A DNA stretch of 64,000 nt from contig OX392536.1 in NCBI GenBank assembly GCA_947623455.1, forward strand, positions 34,601,465 through 34,665,464, given 5' to 3'. Under the pieces are notes generated by a model. The model saw nothing but the letters and a program-made list of their open reading frames with translations. It made no database searches and was not told the origin of the DNA. This DNA comes from Mimachlamys varia. Lineage: Eukaryota > Mollusca > Bivalvia > Pectinida > Pectinidae. Each line of letters begins with the position of its first letter. Position 1 is the first letter of the stretch. Shown piece by piece: positions 25,265 to 38,800 of this stretch. A program made the translations under genes and the position numbers.

Positions 25265-26065
25265 AGGGGCAAGATATAACAAAAGGAAAGATTTACATGG
25301 AGACCGTTTTAAAAGTACAAGACAATAAGACCAGTTGTTCCGGAAAAATAAGCGTCTTCTGCTTTATCGACGACACCCGACATGGAAATCTTCCAAGAAA
25401 ACATCAATTCCTTAAAGCGAGAACCGATTTATTTTTTCTCAATCACAACGTCCATCTTCATATCACACAAAAATACAAAATGTTTCTCAATGAGACAAAG
25501 ATGGCGAGCTTAAATCGTCCTCATAGTTCTAATCAACTTGCATCTCTTGAATTTCTGTGTAACAAGTTTGTTTGTCAGCAGTCGACATCGATCACGAAAA
25601 TTGCGATATTTAGAGCAAGCCCTACAATATCGAATTAGCTGTGACATAAAAACACCGTAGGATGGAGGAGCAGGGATGTTACTATCAAGAAATGGAAGGT
25701 TCATTATCGGAAAATTTAAATCGTCACGTTTACTGTATATCTTAGTACTAAGCTGTCTTTGTTGGCCATAGTTTAAGTAGAGATCGAGGTAAACAGCTGA
25801 TGTAGAAGAGTCTGTTGTGTCCTTAATTTCATGTTCAGAAAGGTATATACGATCGACGTAGTCAGCAAGCTTCCTGTTGTTTATAGACATTGCATCGTCG
25901 ATATATCTTAAAGTGAAATTAAAAGATTTGGCAAGGTTTTCGTTACATGATTTATATTGTCAGCCAGAACTTCAATCATTCGTTCTAAACATTCTTCAGT
26001 ATGTTTTATCTTAGCTTTTGTTGTGATTTTCACAAAGTTTGTTCCAAAATGGCTCACTAGTATAT
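25265..26065 (-). pseudogene. RT-element copy, minus strand, with 3' tail
   Basis: The 3' tail lies at 25265-25400 (reverse complement of the TTCCGGAACA...GCAGAAGACGCTTAT block). Reading leftward, the RT C-terminal part is unusually well kept: IYLSEHEIKDTTDSSTSAVY, LDLYLNYGQQRQL, KRDDLNFPIMNLPFLDSNIP and DRCRLLTNKL form one open frame from 25890 to 25510. The FMSQLIRYCRACSKYR block is intact. Similarity continues to about 26060 but with breaks. The copy is inactive because the 5' half and the palm are missing or broken. Confidence 0.78.
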
Positions 26066-29000
26066 TCGTATCGCTGTCCGAATTTTTTTTTTTTTTTTTT
26101 TTTTGAAAAGAATGATTTTAGAATGAGAGATCGAAGACGTTCTTTAGGTTTTGTGTATGGTATATTATCGTAGTATATAGAGAGGGAAAATCAAATATTT
26201 TGATCGAAAAATATTTTTTGAGGAAGTGATGCTCAAGATTGATAAAAAGATCAAAGTTCATGAATCAAGCTTAGGAACTTCACCTTAATTTCAGAAATTC
26301 TTTTAAAAAAAAATTTTTTTAACAATTTCAATTTAGTATCAATTTTTAGTTTTTAGTTTTATGTATAGATTAAGATTTTCATGAAGGCTAGCATGCGATT
26401 TAAAAGTGTAGTTTACATTTCGTAACGGACAAGTAAGACAAATGATTTGAAAAGAGTGAAAAAACCGAGCAATCATTAGATGATGTCTGTCAATACCAAG
26501 ATTCTTTTGAACATGTTCCAAACGGTCGCAGCCTATATTTCGTTTGTTCTTGCTACATTTATCATTGAAACATGGTTACATGAATGCCATCAGTAGATCA
26601 ATATGCTAAAATACTTCGAAACCAATGAAACAAATTAATAGCCGAGACACTCGACATAAATGACTTGTTGCGATCAAATGCTGTTTAAATCTTAGTCACA
26701 TTTCCCGAATTCCGATTACTTTTAAATATACTGTTCACATGTTTTTGTAACAATATTTATTCACAACTTCTTTGTTTCGGTTGATATTGTGAATATATCT
26801 GTAAAGTTAGTGGTAGGATAAGCAATATATTCTTATTTTTTCTACATAGCATTTTGTCCTGTTTTAAAGAAATTATTTTTAATCAAAATATGCTCTACTT
26901 GCCTTCGGTTTTGTAAGCAATAGGTTGCACTAAACTTGCCTTAGTAAACGGATTATGGGTCTGAATACCGGATGTAAAATAAATCAAAATCAAAATCAGA
27001 TTAACGCTTGTAAAATTCTTAAAGCAAACAACATAATAGACATTTTGATCAATAATTTAGCTAATCTTATGAAAACAACTTTATATTTTTGGAATTATAT
27101 AAACGTAAAGGCCATATTATAAGACTTAGTATAAATAAGAATAGTAAATGTCCACTTTGTGATTGCAATGTTATACGCAATCCGCCACAAGTCCGATGGC
27201 CATCTATCATTGGCCCTATAAAACAAAGAGAAACCGTATAGTAAGTCTGTGGACATTTCTTGTTTGTTGTCCTGACGCGTGCTGACTTATTGGACTTCCA
27301 ATATTTACGTGGCCGTCCTTTGTTCGGATTGGCTGGAATGTCTACTAAGGTAACAGTAAAGTGTTAGAATTGTTGTTACAAATGTCAGCAACTGGTTCCC
27401 CTCCCCCGTCCTCCTCACAACAGAGTATCTTTCTTTAGGTAATAGTTAGCTTTAGGAATTAATGTGAAGCTATTTAACTGATCATTTTCTTTACATAATT
27501 TCAAATGTTTACACTTTTGTCTTCGAAAAAACATTCAAACTTTTTGCGAACATCAGTGTTATATTTTTTTAGCAGCAGCACCAAAGAAATATCGTTGAAA
27601 AGCCTGATCTAATTTCCCATTAAGCAGACCACGCTTTGTCAAGAAGTTTCAAGCAATCGGATATAGAATGCATAGCAATCGATAGATTTGAAATAACGCG
27701 CTGCTCTTATAAAGAGTGTCGGAGGGTTCCTTGTAACACAAAGGGATCCACTCGAGACTAGCGGGGCTGCTGACCATATATCTACACACTAAGGTAGGTC
27801 AACTAGTCAAAATCTTAGCTTTTCATGCAATTCGTACTATTACAAAGTAATGATGATAGTCCGCCTCTTTCTCAATATTTCTTTTTTTGATAAACGATTT
27901 TTTCAAGAAAAAAATAATGATAATGTACAATGAATTACATAATTATTTTTCATCAACATTCATTATGATTTAATCTTATCTGGTTCTTACGATTAATTGT
28001 CTGTTTCTAACTCCTCGTTTAATTTACACGTGTAAACTTCATGATGTTGTGTTGACCTTATCTTGATGCTGTGTATCGTGCTTCGCCGAGTAATTGTATG
28101 AGTGATTCATGGTCCAAATGTTCGTCATTTGTTTTAAAAGAATGTGGTTATGTTTTGCTGGCCCATTAAACCTAACGCATTGCGTAGAAATATTGACAAT
28201 TGTATGATCAGGAATTAAATTGAGATCTAATTAACTTTAACCTGCATGCAAATTTACCGTTCATTAAACGAATGGAATGCCTATGCGTCAATACGGTTAC
28301 AAGGGTTGATTTACAAGTCAATTTTCGAGTCATATACGAAATACGTTTAAGCATTGATAACAAAAATCAAAGGTTTGCAAGCAAAATAATTGACATTAAC
28401 GCTTATGATTAATTTTTTAATCTTATTTTAAAATTTAAAACATGTTTATGTTCAATTTGACTGATCTAACAACGAATATTTTTTTTTTACAAATCAATAC
28501 GCAACGTCATTTGTCGTATTGTGGGTCACATTTCCCGCGCCATTTTCGGATTTTTTTTAATTGGTATTGAAAACAATCTCAGCCAATCAGAAAGCCGCAT
28601 TCTGCATGCGATCCATGGAAATTAACTATTTGTCAATATTCTGTACTTTCGTCAACATACTGTATTTTAAGGAATTCGTTTCGTAGATATTATGGTTAGC
28701 TTAACATATATTGGCTTTCTGATGCAAATATCTGTTTACGCGAAGTCAAATATATCCCACTGCTCCTCCCTTACTTTATCTACTAGTCATTGGAGGTTGA
28801 ATCTGGAAGTCCTCAGCAGAATTTTGAGGATTAAAAGCTGACAAACTTTTTAATAGTTTTGTAGTCAATATATAAATCAATCGAATCATTAAATTTGTTT
28901 TTGAGCATGCAGCCTTTTTAAATCGCATTATATGACTCTTCAAAAGATCCTTTATAACAGGCACAAGACACCGTGCTCACCAACCCAAATGCAATGCTGC

Positions 29001-30858
29001 CAACACGTCAAATGTTCTCAAAAAGATAACATTTTACCCAAGTATCTCCTTAACTAATTAAACATCGATTGAAACGGTGATGTTGTGATGTATTAATCAG
29101 CGAAACGGAGATAGACATGAACACAATATTTCAGGTTATTTGATATATAAGAACAGTTTCACGTATTTAATATGGACAATGTTCATTTTAACAATAATTC
29201 TTTTGAGACAGACTCCGTTCCCGAAAGAACCTCGCATTCATAAAATTCTTTATTGAAATATCATTCTTATTAATAGCTTTCCTTCCCATTGATATGAACC
29301 GAGCGTATGGGAGAATTACTTGTATATTACCTGTGGTAAAATCGATGCCTCCCTTACATATTATCTGTATTATTGCTTGATATTACATTCTTCCGTCTTA
29401 ACCCACATGCGATACCATAAGTTACAATATATTTTATTAGACATATAATATAAAAGAAATAATGTCAAAGTGTTATGTGAACATACGTGTTTACACTTTT
29501 TTAGTAATGTTTTAACAATGTTTCCTTAGGAAATACATGTACATATCATTACATATTAACTAAAGAATGATACATTTTAAAACCAATCGCTGTTCGGCAA
29601 TGCTCTTTCATTCAAACTAATATGATATATTATTTATGACTGATGATTAAGCATAAATTAGAAAAATATTTTCGGATCTAAATAAATCTTCTGCTAGAAG
29701 TATCTGTACTATTTCTTAATATTGATCGGAGCATGTGTTTGTAGTAAATATCAAGTCGATAACAACTAGAGAATGCTCAAAATCTTTAAAACATGACAAA
29801 TATGTTTTCATAAAGGGTGCAGTATTGACGGGATGTGTACAACATGATGGCAAACTGACAGTTATTTTAGTCATTTGTAGACACAAGGTTCATTGCTGAA
29901 AAGTTGATAAAGCAGACAAAGGATTTTTTTGAAAAAAATAGAATATGTATGTAGTATATTTTTGACAGGAAGTGTGTATACATTTTACGTTGAATAGTTT
30001 ATCTTATTTCATGTTAGCAATTGAATAATGTCTTCAGTTTTAGGAATCTATGATACGTTTACCCTTTTGAACATATGGTCTTATTAGCCCATTTTCATTG
30101 CCCAGAAAAATGGCGTTTCTCTCCTTTATATTCTATCGTTGCTGTCTCGAATGTTGGTTCGACTAAAATACTATCATCGTGATGTTTTGTAAGCCCGAAA
30201 TGAGATGTTACTGTTGGTTGATATGTATTGCCCTCAGCAACAATTATCTATTTTGAATACGCAATAAAGCTAATATAAGGATTCAGTTGTCAACTAATCA
30301 ACTGATCAATCTGTACTTTGCTTAAAAATGTGTCTTCAATCAAATCAACTTAAAATGCGCTGTTAAACAATTTTTAAGCAATATTTCAGTATGTGCGGAG
30401 ACATTCTTATTTAAAAATCTCTCCCAATATGCTCAACAGGGCATCTTACATTCATTCTTCTTCCTTTAATAAAAATTATAAAATGTGTATGAAGATAAAA
30501 AGACTACGTACATTGGGAAAAAACATTCTGCCCTCACAATACTTGTAAGTATACGAAATATACGTAATAAACAAACGATGCAAATATCGTAAGTAAACTA
30601 CTTAAATAAGATAATCGCTAAATTTTGTTTGTTAGCAGTCGGCAGAAAGTTAGGAACCAACAAAAATGGCTTATATGTTTCAACTAAATCTAACATAGGT
30701 TTTGTGCATAACTCGGATATGATTTTCATTAATGAAATCCTAGTCATGTCACTTGCAATTTATATAAGTCCTTAATATGAATGACAGTCCTCTAACGTGA
30801 TCGGGCGAGGAGAGCGACTCGTCAGCAATACACCTGGACGAAAACCAAGAGGATAAGC
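26066..30858. other. Long non-coding interval
   Basis: There is a run of about 22 T at 26083-26104. No exon of a recognisable gene is seen on either strand. A CCAAT-like CAGCCAATCAG occurs near 28580, without a gene beside it. This is the largest featureless stretch in the window. Confidence 0.5.
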
Positions 30859-30859
30859 A

Positions 30860-31050
30860 ATTATTTAATCACGCAGAGGATACCTAACCTTTTGGAACAC
30901 CCTGGTCTTTTATATTCATTGAACTTTGCCAAGGGTTTCCGATACAATTTTCCGTTGTTCGTATTTTTTCCTTAGGTCAATCGATTTTGAGTTCAGATGA
31001 TGGTTTTGTTGACGCTTCCGTATTATCTGATTTATATTTGTTTAACCATC
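30860..31050 (+). mobile_element. RT-element 3' tail (5'-truncated copy)
   Basis: Diverged tail words are present: ACCTTTTGGAACACCCTGGT, TCAATCGATTTTGAGTTCAG and TTTTGTTGACGCTTCCGTAT, with an end at TTTAACCAT. No RT part is seen. Confidence 0.6.
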
Positions 31051-31185
31051 GCTCTTGATCTTTGCTGTTGTTCTAAGTTGTTTAGATTTACACAAAAAAG
31101 ACTGTTGTTAATATTTATAGGTTATTTGGGCTTTTTGTTAAAAGATTAGTAATGCAAGAAGGCAAAAACTTTAAACGTAAATAGT

Positions 31186-31242
31186 TCAGCGGTAATAATA
31201 GTATAGCGGTAATAATAGTATAGCGGTAATAATAGTATAACG
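31186..31242. repeat. Short 17-bp tandem repeat
   Basis: Three to four copies of GCGGTAATAATAGTATA in tandem. Small and local. Confidence 0.85.
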
Positions 31243-31249
31243 ATTTGTA

Positions 31250-32540
31250 CGCTGAAAGCAGTCAGCTTAATCAAGATTGTGGTAATTACAGTAACAATAT
31301 ATAACTTTTTCATCAAGTAATGCGAGTGTGCCAATTCATCATTGCGATTTTCTGTTTAAATTTAGTTTAAATATGCTTTAAATTTAAATGCACCTAAGAA
31401 AGTTTACAGTTACAAACATAGAATATGAACCTGCTTCCAACCCACACGCAGAATAGCAGGCCTAGGTATAGACTACAATGGTCAAGTTCGCAAATAAACA
31501 TTTGAGACAATCTCCGAAACAACTGAAGCTATAAATAGGGGTTTTACAAGCATTTGATTATGAAATATTTTACAAAAGTGTTTTTAAGGAATGAGTTATA
31601 ACGATCACTACTTTTGCTTGATGTCCTTTCCCCCCAGATTGTTCGTATCTATCCGGCAACAATACTCGTTAATGTATTTTGACTATATTTATCTTACCAC
31701 GTGACAGTTACTTTTTATGCTGTTGTATCTACCCATCATCCTTTATATTTCAATTGGATAGTTTTGCGTAGAACCATTTGTTTCTTGATTCATAATCCTT
31801 ATTTTTATCACAATTCACATAGTTACTTTATTTCTTAGAAGCGGCAGTCAATTGTCATACCCTGTGTGTACTAACAAAAATATTTGGAACTGATATCATG
31901 AGCATATGAACACGTGGACATTCACTAGCGAGTTATAATTAACCTGATATAGGCCACACATAGTTTACTAACTTAAATTTGCAAAATATTCGGAAGACAT
32001 TGTCATTGTCGAATAAGATGCCATTGAACTAGACAATACGTACAACGGTATTGCCGACGTTATAAAGTTATTATTGAAAGGCGCTGTTGGTTGTATAATT
32101 TTAAGGAAGCAGTATCATGATGTTGCTCTCTCATGGTGTCATATTTATCAACTTACGCCTGTGGTCGTATTTGTGTGTTTTAAAGCTTTAAACCCCCTTT
32201 AAACCCCTCTTCTGGTCAAATTTCTAATTGGGGATATGAAATAATCCCTATTTTACTAGTATAATCCAATATAGAAAACCATCGCTTCTAGCCACTAATT
32301 GTTTCACCGATTGGTGACCACTGTGACGGAACATAATCATGCACAAAAGTTACGTCACCAGACTAACTGTGTATAACTAAACTAAACCATAAAGAACATC
32401 CTAAAGCTTATTTAGGCTGAAGATGCTACGTCAACCATACTCGAACCGTTTGTAATTTTATCATTATTGTGAAAATTTTATTCGGCCTACATTGTAGACC
32501 AAATGATGATGTTTTAAATAGTTTATTCACAGATTGATTT
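31250..32540. other. Upstream region of the AKH gene
   Basis: No repeat array or coding segment is seen. Regulatory sites beyond the TATA box cannot be assigned from sequence alone. Confidence 0.4.
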
Positions 32541-32543
32541 AAA

Positions 32544-32551
32544 TATAAAAG
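32544..32551 (+). promoter_or_regulatory. Probable TATA box of AKH
   Basis: TATAAAAG at 32544-32551 would place transcription start near 32575, giving a 5' leader of about 75 nt before the ATG at 32650. The alternative is that an acceptor (TTTTGTACAG ending at 32645) joins a distant non-coding exon; both fit the sequence. Confidence 0.5.
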
Positions 32552-32649
32552 AACAAAACATATCCTAGAGCAGCACGTTTGGTTAAAGCTCACAACAGTA
32601 TACAATTATATTAGATAAGTAATTTTACATTTTCATTTTGTACAGGACA

Positions 32650-32856
32650 ATGATTTCCAAATGGATCCTGCTATTACTGATAGTGTCCAGTGTGGTCCTA
32701 CTAACCAGAGCCCAGATCAGTTTCTCGACGAGCTGGGGCAGCGGTAAACGTGCAGCTTACAACCCGCCCGTGAATCCTAAAAACATCAATCTAGACAGCA
32801 CGTGCATGAGCAGGACGGAACCGGAAGTTCTAATGGAACTCGTCAAAGCAATACAG
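32650..32856 (+). CDS. AKH: AKH coding exon 1
   Basis: 69 codons: signal peptide, decapeptide, GKR and the first part of the associated peptide through Cys52. It ends in phase 0 at CAG before GTAATT. The whole hormone lies in this exon, so alternative splicing downstream could only change the associated peptide. Confidence 0.93.
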
Positions 32857-35800
32857 GTAATTGGCTTCCACTACCAAATTATTGATGTCACATCCTTTCA
32901 TTTAAAAGTACTTCAGTCGCTATTTACAAAACAAAAAATGACGAATCAAATATCGCTGTTTTAGTTTGAAAACGCCTTTCTAAACTCATCTTTTTATAAC
33001 ACAGTTGAGGTCATTCAGGTTTTAAACAGCATTGCTATTACATCATACGTACATACTGCAATGGAAATCGTGACATGCAAGCAACATAGTCTTTATCGAC
33101 ACGTTTATACCTCATTGATATGAACTTATCAAATTTAAAATCTTGTTAGGCAAAGTCACCTTTGTTACCTCAATACACACATAACTGTATAACATTGATA
33201 TGAAAACGTTATCTTTGTACAAAACTCCTTTTAACAGTGAGGCCATTTTTATATTATTAATATGCATATGTCATCTTTATAATAGGATGTGAACAGGTCA
33301 GCAGCTGATATCTATCACGACAACCTTTGTATTTATAGCAAGCCCTAACTGCCACATGCAAATACATTGTTTCGCGATATAGGAATGTCACTATCAAGAA
33401 AGGGAAAGTTGACAATAGGAAAATCGAATTCGTCAAGTTTGACTTGAAGCTTAGTAGCAAGCTGTCAATATTGGTCATTACTTTAGTAAAGATCAGGGTA
33501 GGCGGCTGATGAAGATATGTTTGTATACTCAGTATATGATTGACTAGATCAGAAAACTTTTTTATTTTGAAAGGTTAACTGGTATTGATATAAACCCGTC
33601 ACTTTTATATTGTTACAATGTAATATAAAAACGTCATATGTATAATATTATAATTTATGAATTCGTCATTTTTATTATGATAATGTCAACACATCATCTT
33701 TATATTGTTTATGTGAACACGTCATCGGTATAACATTGTGAACACGTTGTCTTATAACATTGATGGGAAAACTTCACGTTTATAACATTGATATAAACAC
33801 GTTATATATATATATATAACATTGATCTGAACAGGTTATATTTATTATATTGATCTGAACAGGTTATATTTCTTATATTGATATAAACACGTTATATTTA
33901 TTATATTGATATAAACACGTTATATTTATAACATTGATATAAACACGTTATATTTATAACATTGATATAAACACGTTATATTTATAACATTGACATAAAC
34001 ACGTTATATTTATAGCATTGATATAAACACGTTATATTTATTATATTGATGTAAACACGTTATATTTATTATATTGATGTAAACACGTCATCTTAAACAT
34101 TGGTTTGATCACGTGATCTTTATAAACTTGATGTTGACACGACATCTTTTAATATTAATGTGAACACATTATACTATAGATATTGATATGAACACGGCAT
34201 ATTATAATATTGACATGAACATTGATTTAATTGGCTAACCAAAATTAAACTGTGTGTCATTTGAAATCGTATGTTCTTATTGCAGATCGTTTTATAGCGC
34301 CATTAGGATCATGTCGACCGAACAATTCCTAGAAGTTGTGATTATCAGTAAGATAGTTTAAATGGAGCATCTTTTATTCACGGCTCCTATTAGTAAACAT
34401 GGTGGTGATCATATCTTTATTGATTTATTTCCGTGGCATCAATGCCTCCCTTGCGTGTCAGTTTCTTTAATAAGATTTTAAATCGCCATTGTAACAAACA
34501 GACTACATATAAACTGACCTTCCACTTAAACGTTGGGCAGGGCAAACAACCCGAGGCAATCATTTCCGACTAAGGTAAATTAACAAACCGTTGATAATTG
34601 AATCTTAAGGTGAATAGGGTTTATGGAACGCAGGAAGGCTGCAGCTATATCGAACATATTTCAATTCCGTTCGAGAGTGTCTTTGACGAATACCACGTGT
34701 ACTGTTATTTCTGGCGCATGCGCTTTCCGTACTGCCATTAACGTTTTTAATACAGGGCTGTCATGACACTGGCGTACTGTGACTCGGTTCGCACAATTAT
34801 TGAATGATTGGAGACAGGGTAGAGTCTGGGTGTGAAAATTGACCTTATTAGATATATATTTTTATGAAAATATGCTTTTGCATAAAGTGCAGTATAACCA
34901 TTCAGAACTAAAAAAAACGCATAGTAAGGAAACCTTTCCAAACTACATCATATTTGAAAGGTGTAAGGCAAGGTACTAGTGAATGCTCTTAATTTTATTT
35001 AATTTGTATAATCCCATTGTCATACAAAAAAGGCGTTTAACAAATATAATTTTACTATGAAAATCTTATGTAATCAAATTCTAGTTAAATGAAAACGCTT
35101 TTCCTCTTAATCAAATTTTGTATATTTTGATGGTCAAATCTACATTTTAGTGATTTCCTAATGGCCACTATTATACAAAACAATATTAAAGCATGTAAAT
35201 TATCAACAAAGACCCAATAGGTCAAGTATAGTTCATAGTGATACTAAGTATTAAAAAGTGTGAGAAAAGACGTAAAAAGAAAAGGCTAATTGAATCATTA
35301 ATAAAGATGAGGTCATACTGAATAATATATCCAGACCCGTAGTTAGAATGTCAATGATGTACATGCAAACTGTATCATTGATCATCATGGCTGGGATTGG
35401 AGGGGGCGTGGGTGTATCCACCACCTCCGCCTACTCCCAACCAACAGAAAATAAAACCAAATAGCTTATACATGTTTTCTGTCCACATTGTTTTTTTGTT
35501 TTTGATTTTTTGTTTTAGATTTGTTTCTGGATGGATAAGGAAGCTGGATTGTTTTGATTTTTTGTTTTAGATTTGTTTCTGGATGGATAAGGGAGCTGGG
35601 TTGTTTTGATTTGTTGTTTTAGATTTGTTTCTGGATGGATAAGGGAGCTGGGTTGTTTTGATTTGTTGTTTTAGATTTGTTTCTGGATGGATAAGGAAGC
35701 GAGGTTGTTTTGGTTTGTTGTTTTAGATTTGTTTCTGGATGGATAAGGGAGCTGGGTTGTTTTGGTTTGTTGTTTTAGATTTGTTTCTGGATGGATAAGG

Positions 35801-38800
35801 GAGCTGGGTTGTTTTGATTTGTTGTTTTAGATTTGTTTCTGGATGGATAAGGGAGCGAGGTTGTTTTGATTTGTTGTTTTAGATTTGTTTCTGGATGGAT
35901 AAGGGAGCTGGGTTGTTTTGGTTTGTTGTTTTAGATTTGTTTCTGAGTGCATAAGGGAGCTGGGTTGTTTTGATTTGTTGTTTTAGATTTGTTTCTGGAT
36001 GGATAAGGGAGCTGGGTTGTTTTGATTTGTTGTTTTAGATTTATTCCTGAGTGCATAAGGGAGCTGGGTTGTTTTGGTTTGTTGTTTTAGATTTGTTTCT
36101 GAGTGCATAAGGGAGCTGGGTTGTTTTGATTTGTTGTTTTAGATTTGTTTCTGGATGGATAAGGGAGCTGGGTTGTTTTGATTTGTTGTTTTAGATTTGT
36201 TTCTGGATGGATAAGGGAGCGAGGTTGTTTTGATTTGTTGTTTTAGATTTGTTTTTGGGTGGATAAGGGAGCTGGGTTGTTTTGATTTGTTGTTTTAGAT
36301 TTGTTTTTGGGTGGATAAGGGAGCTGGGTTGTTTCACTGTACTGATATCACAGAAAATAAATCAAAACATAAAACAAGTAGTTTAATACTATCAAAAGAA
36401 AAAATGGGCACCAAGACCTTGGATTCTAAATATACAGTAATGATCATTGACAGTCGATATGAACGTGAATAGATTATCAAATCGACAGAACAAGTACAGG
36501 TTTTTATCACATCTTTTGGCACGGACACAATAAATCTTTTTTATATAAATGTTTATTTGGTTTTCATGACAACTTCATGTTTGCGCCTGGTATTTTAATT
36601 AATTGGCATATGTTCCCTCTTAAGGCACATCGTGAAAAACGAAAAACTATCCTTCCATAAATGAAATGGGACTTATGACAGTATACAATATACCACCTGC
36701 AGAAACAAACAATACATGTCTTGGGAACATGATGTCAAACATAAAACATAGTTTCCCCGAGGTTTGCTGGATCCTCCATAGCCACAGTTAATCTCATTTG
36801 AGTAGTGGCACGGTACACAATATACACATTGTCGTAGTACACGATTTGAAATTACACAGGACTAGTTTCATTTTACTTCTAAATTCATAAATTAAAGGGG
36901 TGTAACGCACCTGACTCTTCCGCTTCTAAATTAGTTTAGAAATTTGGATTCCCATCTTTTGCCCCCTAGCATCATGAAGAGTCCTAGGAGGACGAAACAG
37001 CTTTATTATACAGTTTAATTCATTTTTTGGCATACAGTGTACTGTATATATTACCAATTTAAAAGGTGCAGCATCATTGTGGGTAACGCCATATTTCACC
37101 GATTTAACAAAGGTATTCGAATATTAACTATACGATCCCGTACTAAGATATCATAAAATTGGAAAATGATTTTATACAATGATAACAGGCAATATATCAA
37201 CGAAACTAGTCTTTTCAATAAAATGATCTTTTTTGTACACCTTAAAACTATAATATATCGATTTAGCATGCTCTGTGTACTTTTTCTTTTTCTATAATCA
37301 AACTTTTTTGTATATAATATTTTATGTAGCTTATTATATACGAAATAGACTGTGCGTTTACTAGTCTGCATATCTATGACCATCAAACGTACAAGCAAAC
37401 ATCAGTGACACTGTAAGTAAGATGTGTACAACAAACAAGAATAATCTTACGATAAGACAAACTTACTACATTCTGCTTAGTTTTGTGGGGGTTTTTTTTT
37501 TTGTCATATTCAAAAACATGCAGGTTTACTGATATATGAGGTGCAATGTGACCATGTGATCGGTACATGTAACTAAATATTGTCTTACTGCAGATGTACA
37601 TATTTTAGCGATAATTTTGATTTAGCGCTTTTTACTGAAAACTTTCCCCTACTTTATGATTGCGCGTATTTCGACATGAGTTAAATGTTTTATATGGTTT
37701 CTGTGTTTGCGCCAATTTATCACTGCGCTAGTTGTTTAAATTCTGTTATGAGCCAAAATTAGTGTACGCCAAAATAAAGACCTGTACAGTGGTTTTTTCT
37801 AGTTTCTGTACTTTATAATAACATATATTTCTTTCATTTCAGAAACAAACCGAACGTGTTATAGAGTGCCTCATGGAATCCAAAACTGTAAAACAAAGGT
37901 AAAATGCTATGTACAAGGTATAACATAATTTACGTTTCTCTATTCACACGTTCTGCTTAATACTATCATAATATCATGCAGTTTCTTTGTAGATATTAGG
38001 CCCTACTTTCCTTATTGGTGTCTACTTGTTTTATCCTCAATTCATTTTATGTACATGTAACAGAGCGTTAAAAAGCTGTTTTATTTTAATTTTACTTAAC
38101 ATCGTTCCAACTTGAATAAAAAATATGAAATAAATGCACGAAAATGATAAATTGCTCGTTGTATGTAGTCAATGACAGCCATGCTGGTTTCATCAAGTAC
38201 CGACAATGACCGATAGCTGTATAAACACTATAATCTTACAATTAATCGATCTCCTTTTAAGCACTACATTGTAATGCCAAGGCAGTGATTGTGGCCTGTC
38301 ACGTCAGCACATTTTATTTCATCGTAAATTTGATCAAATCTACGTCCACAAGAACTGCCGTCTGTAAACAGGACTTATGGATTCCAACAAAGAGAATACT
38401 AGATTCTTAGCTAGGACAGATGTCTACGGCTCCGTGTGCCGTATACGCTGTCTTTACCAGGCAATATATAATGCTTATAGATTAAGTAGTAAGAAAGGGT
38501 TTACGGAACGTGTGATTTTGTTTTCTAAGAAAGGGATTTGTCGGTTTAGAAGCCCTACAGTAGTCTTTATATATCACAGAAGAAAGTAATCCACCAACAA
38601 TAAACCTGTTTATGTGTTCCTCTGTCTCGAACTGAGCCTGTGATGTTTAACAAACGATTGGCTTAAATGTTTTATCGAAGATGTTTTATCTTATCTATAA
38701 GAACTTAATAAAGTTTTTTGTTTGCTGATAAAACTAACCTTTTATTTAATACGAGGCACTGAGTACTGTTGTATATTACACTAGCAATACCAGTAGCTTA

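Noticed and set aside
28480..28620. A promoter with CCAAT-like words
   Set aside because: No gene or transcript evidence follows within several kilobases on either strand.
32650..32856. A GnRH or corazonin precursor
   Set aside because: The decapeptide has the AKH pattern (Phe4, Trp8, Gly9, Ser10-amide) and lacks the longer HFS.GW or corazonin patterns.
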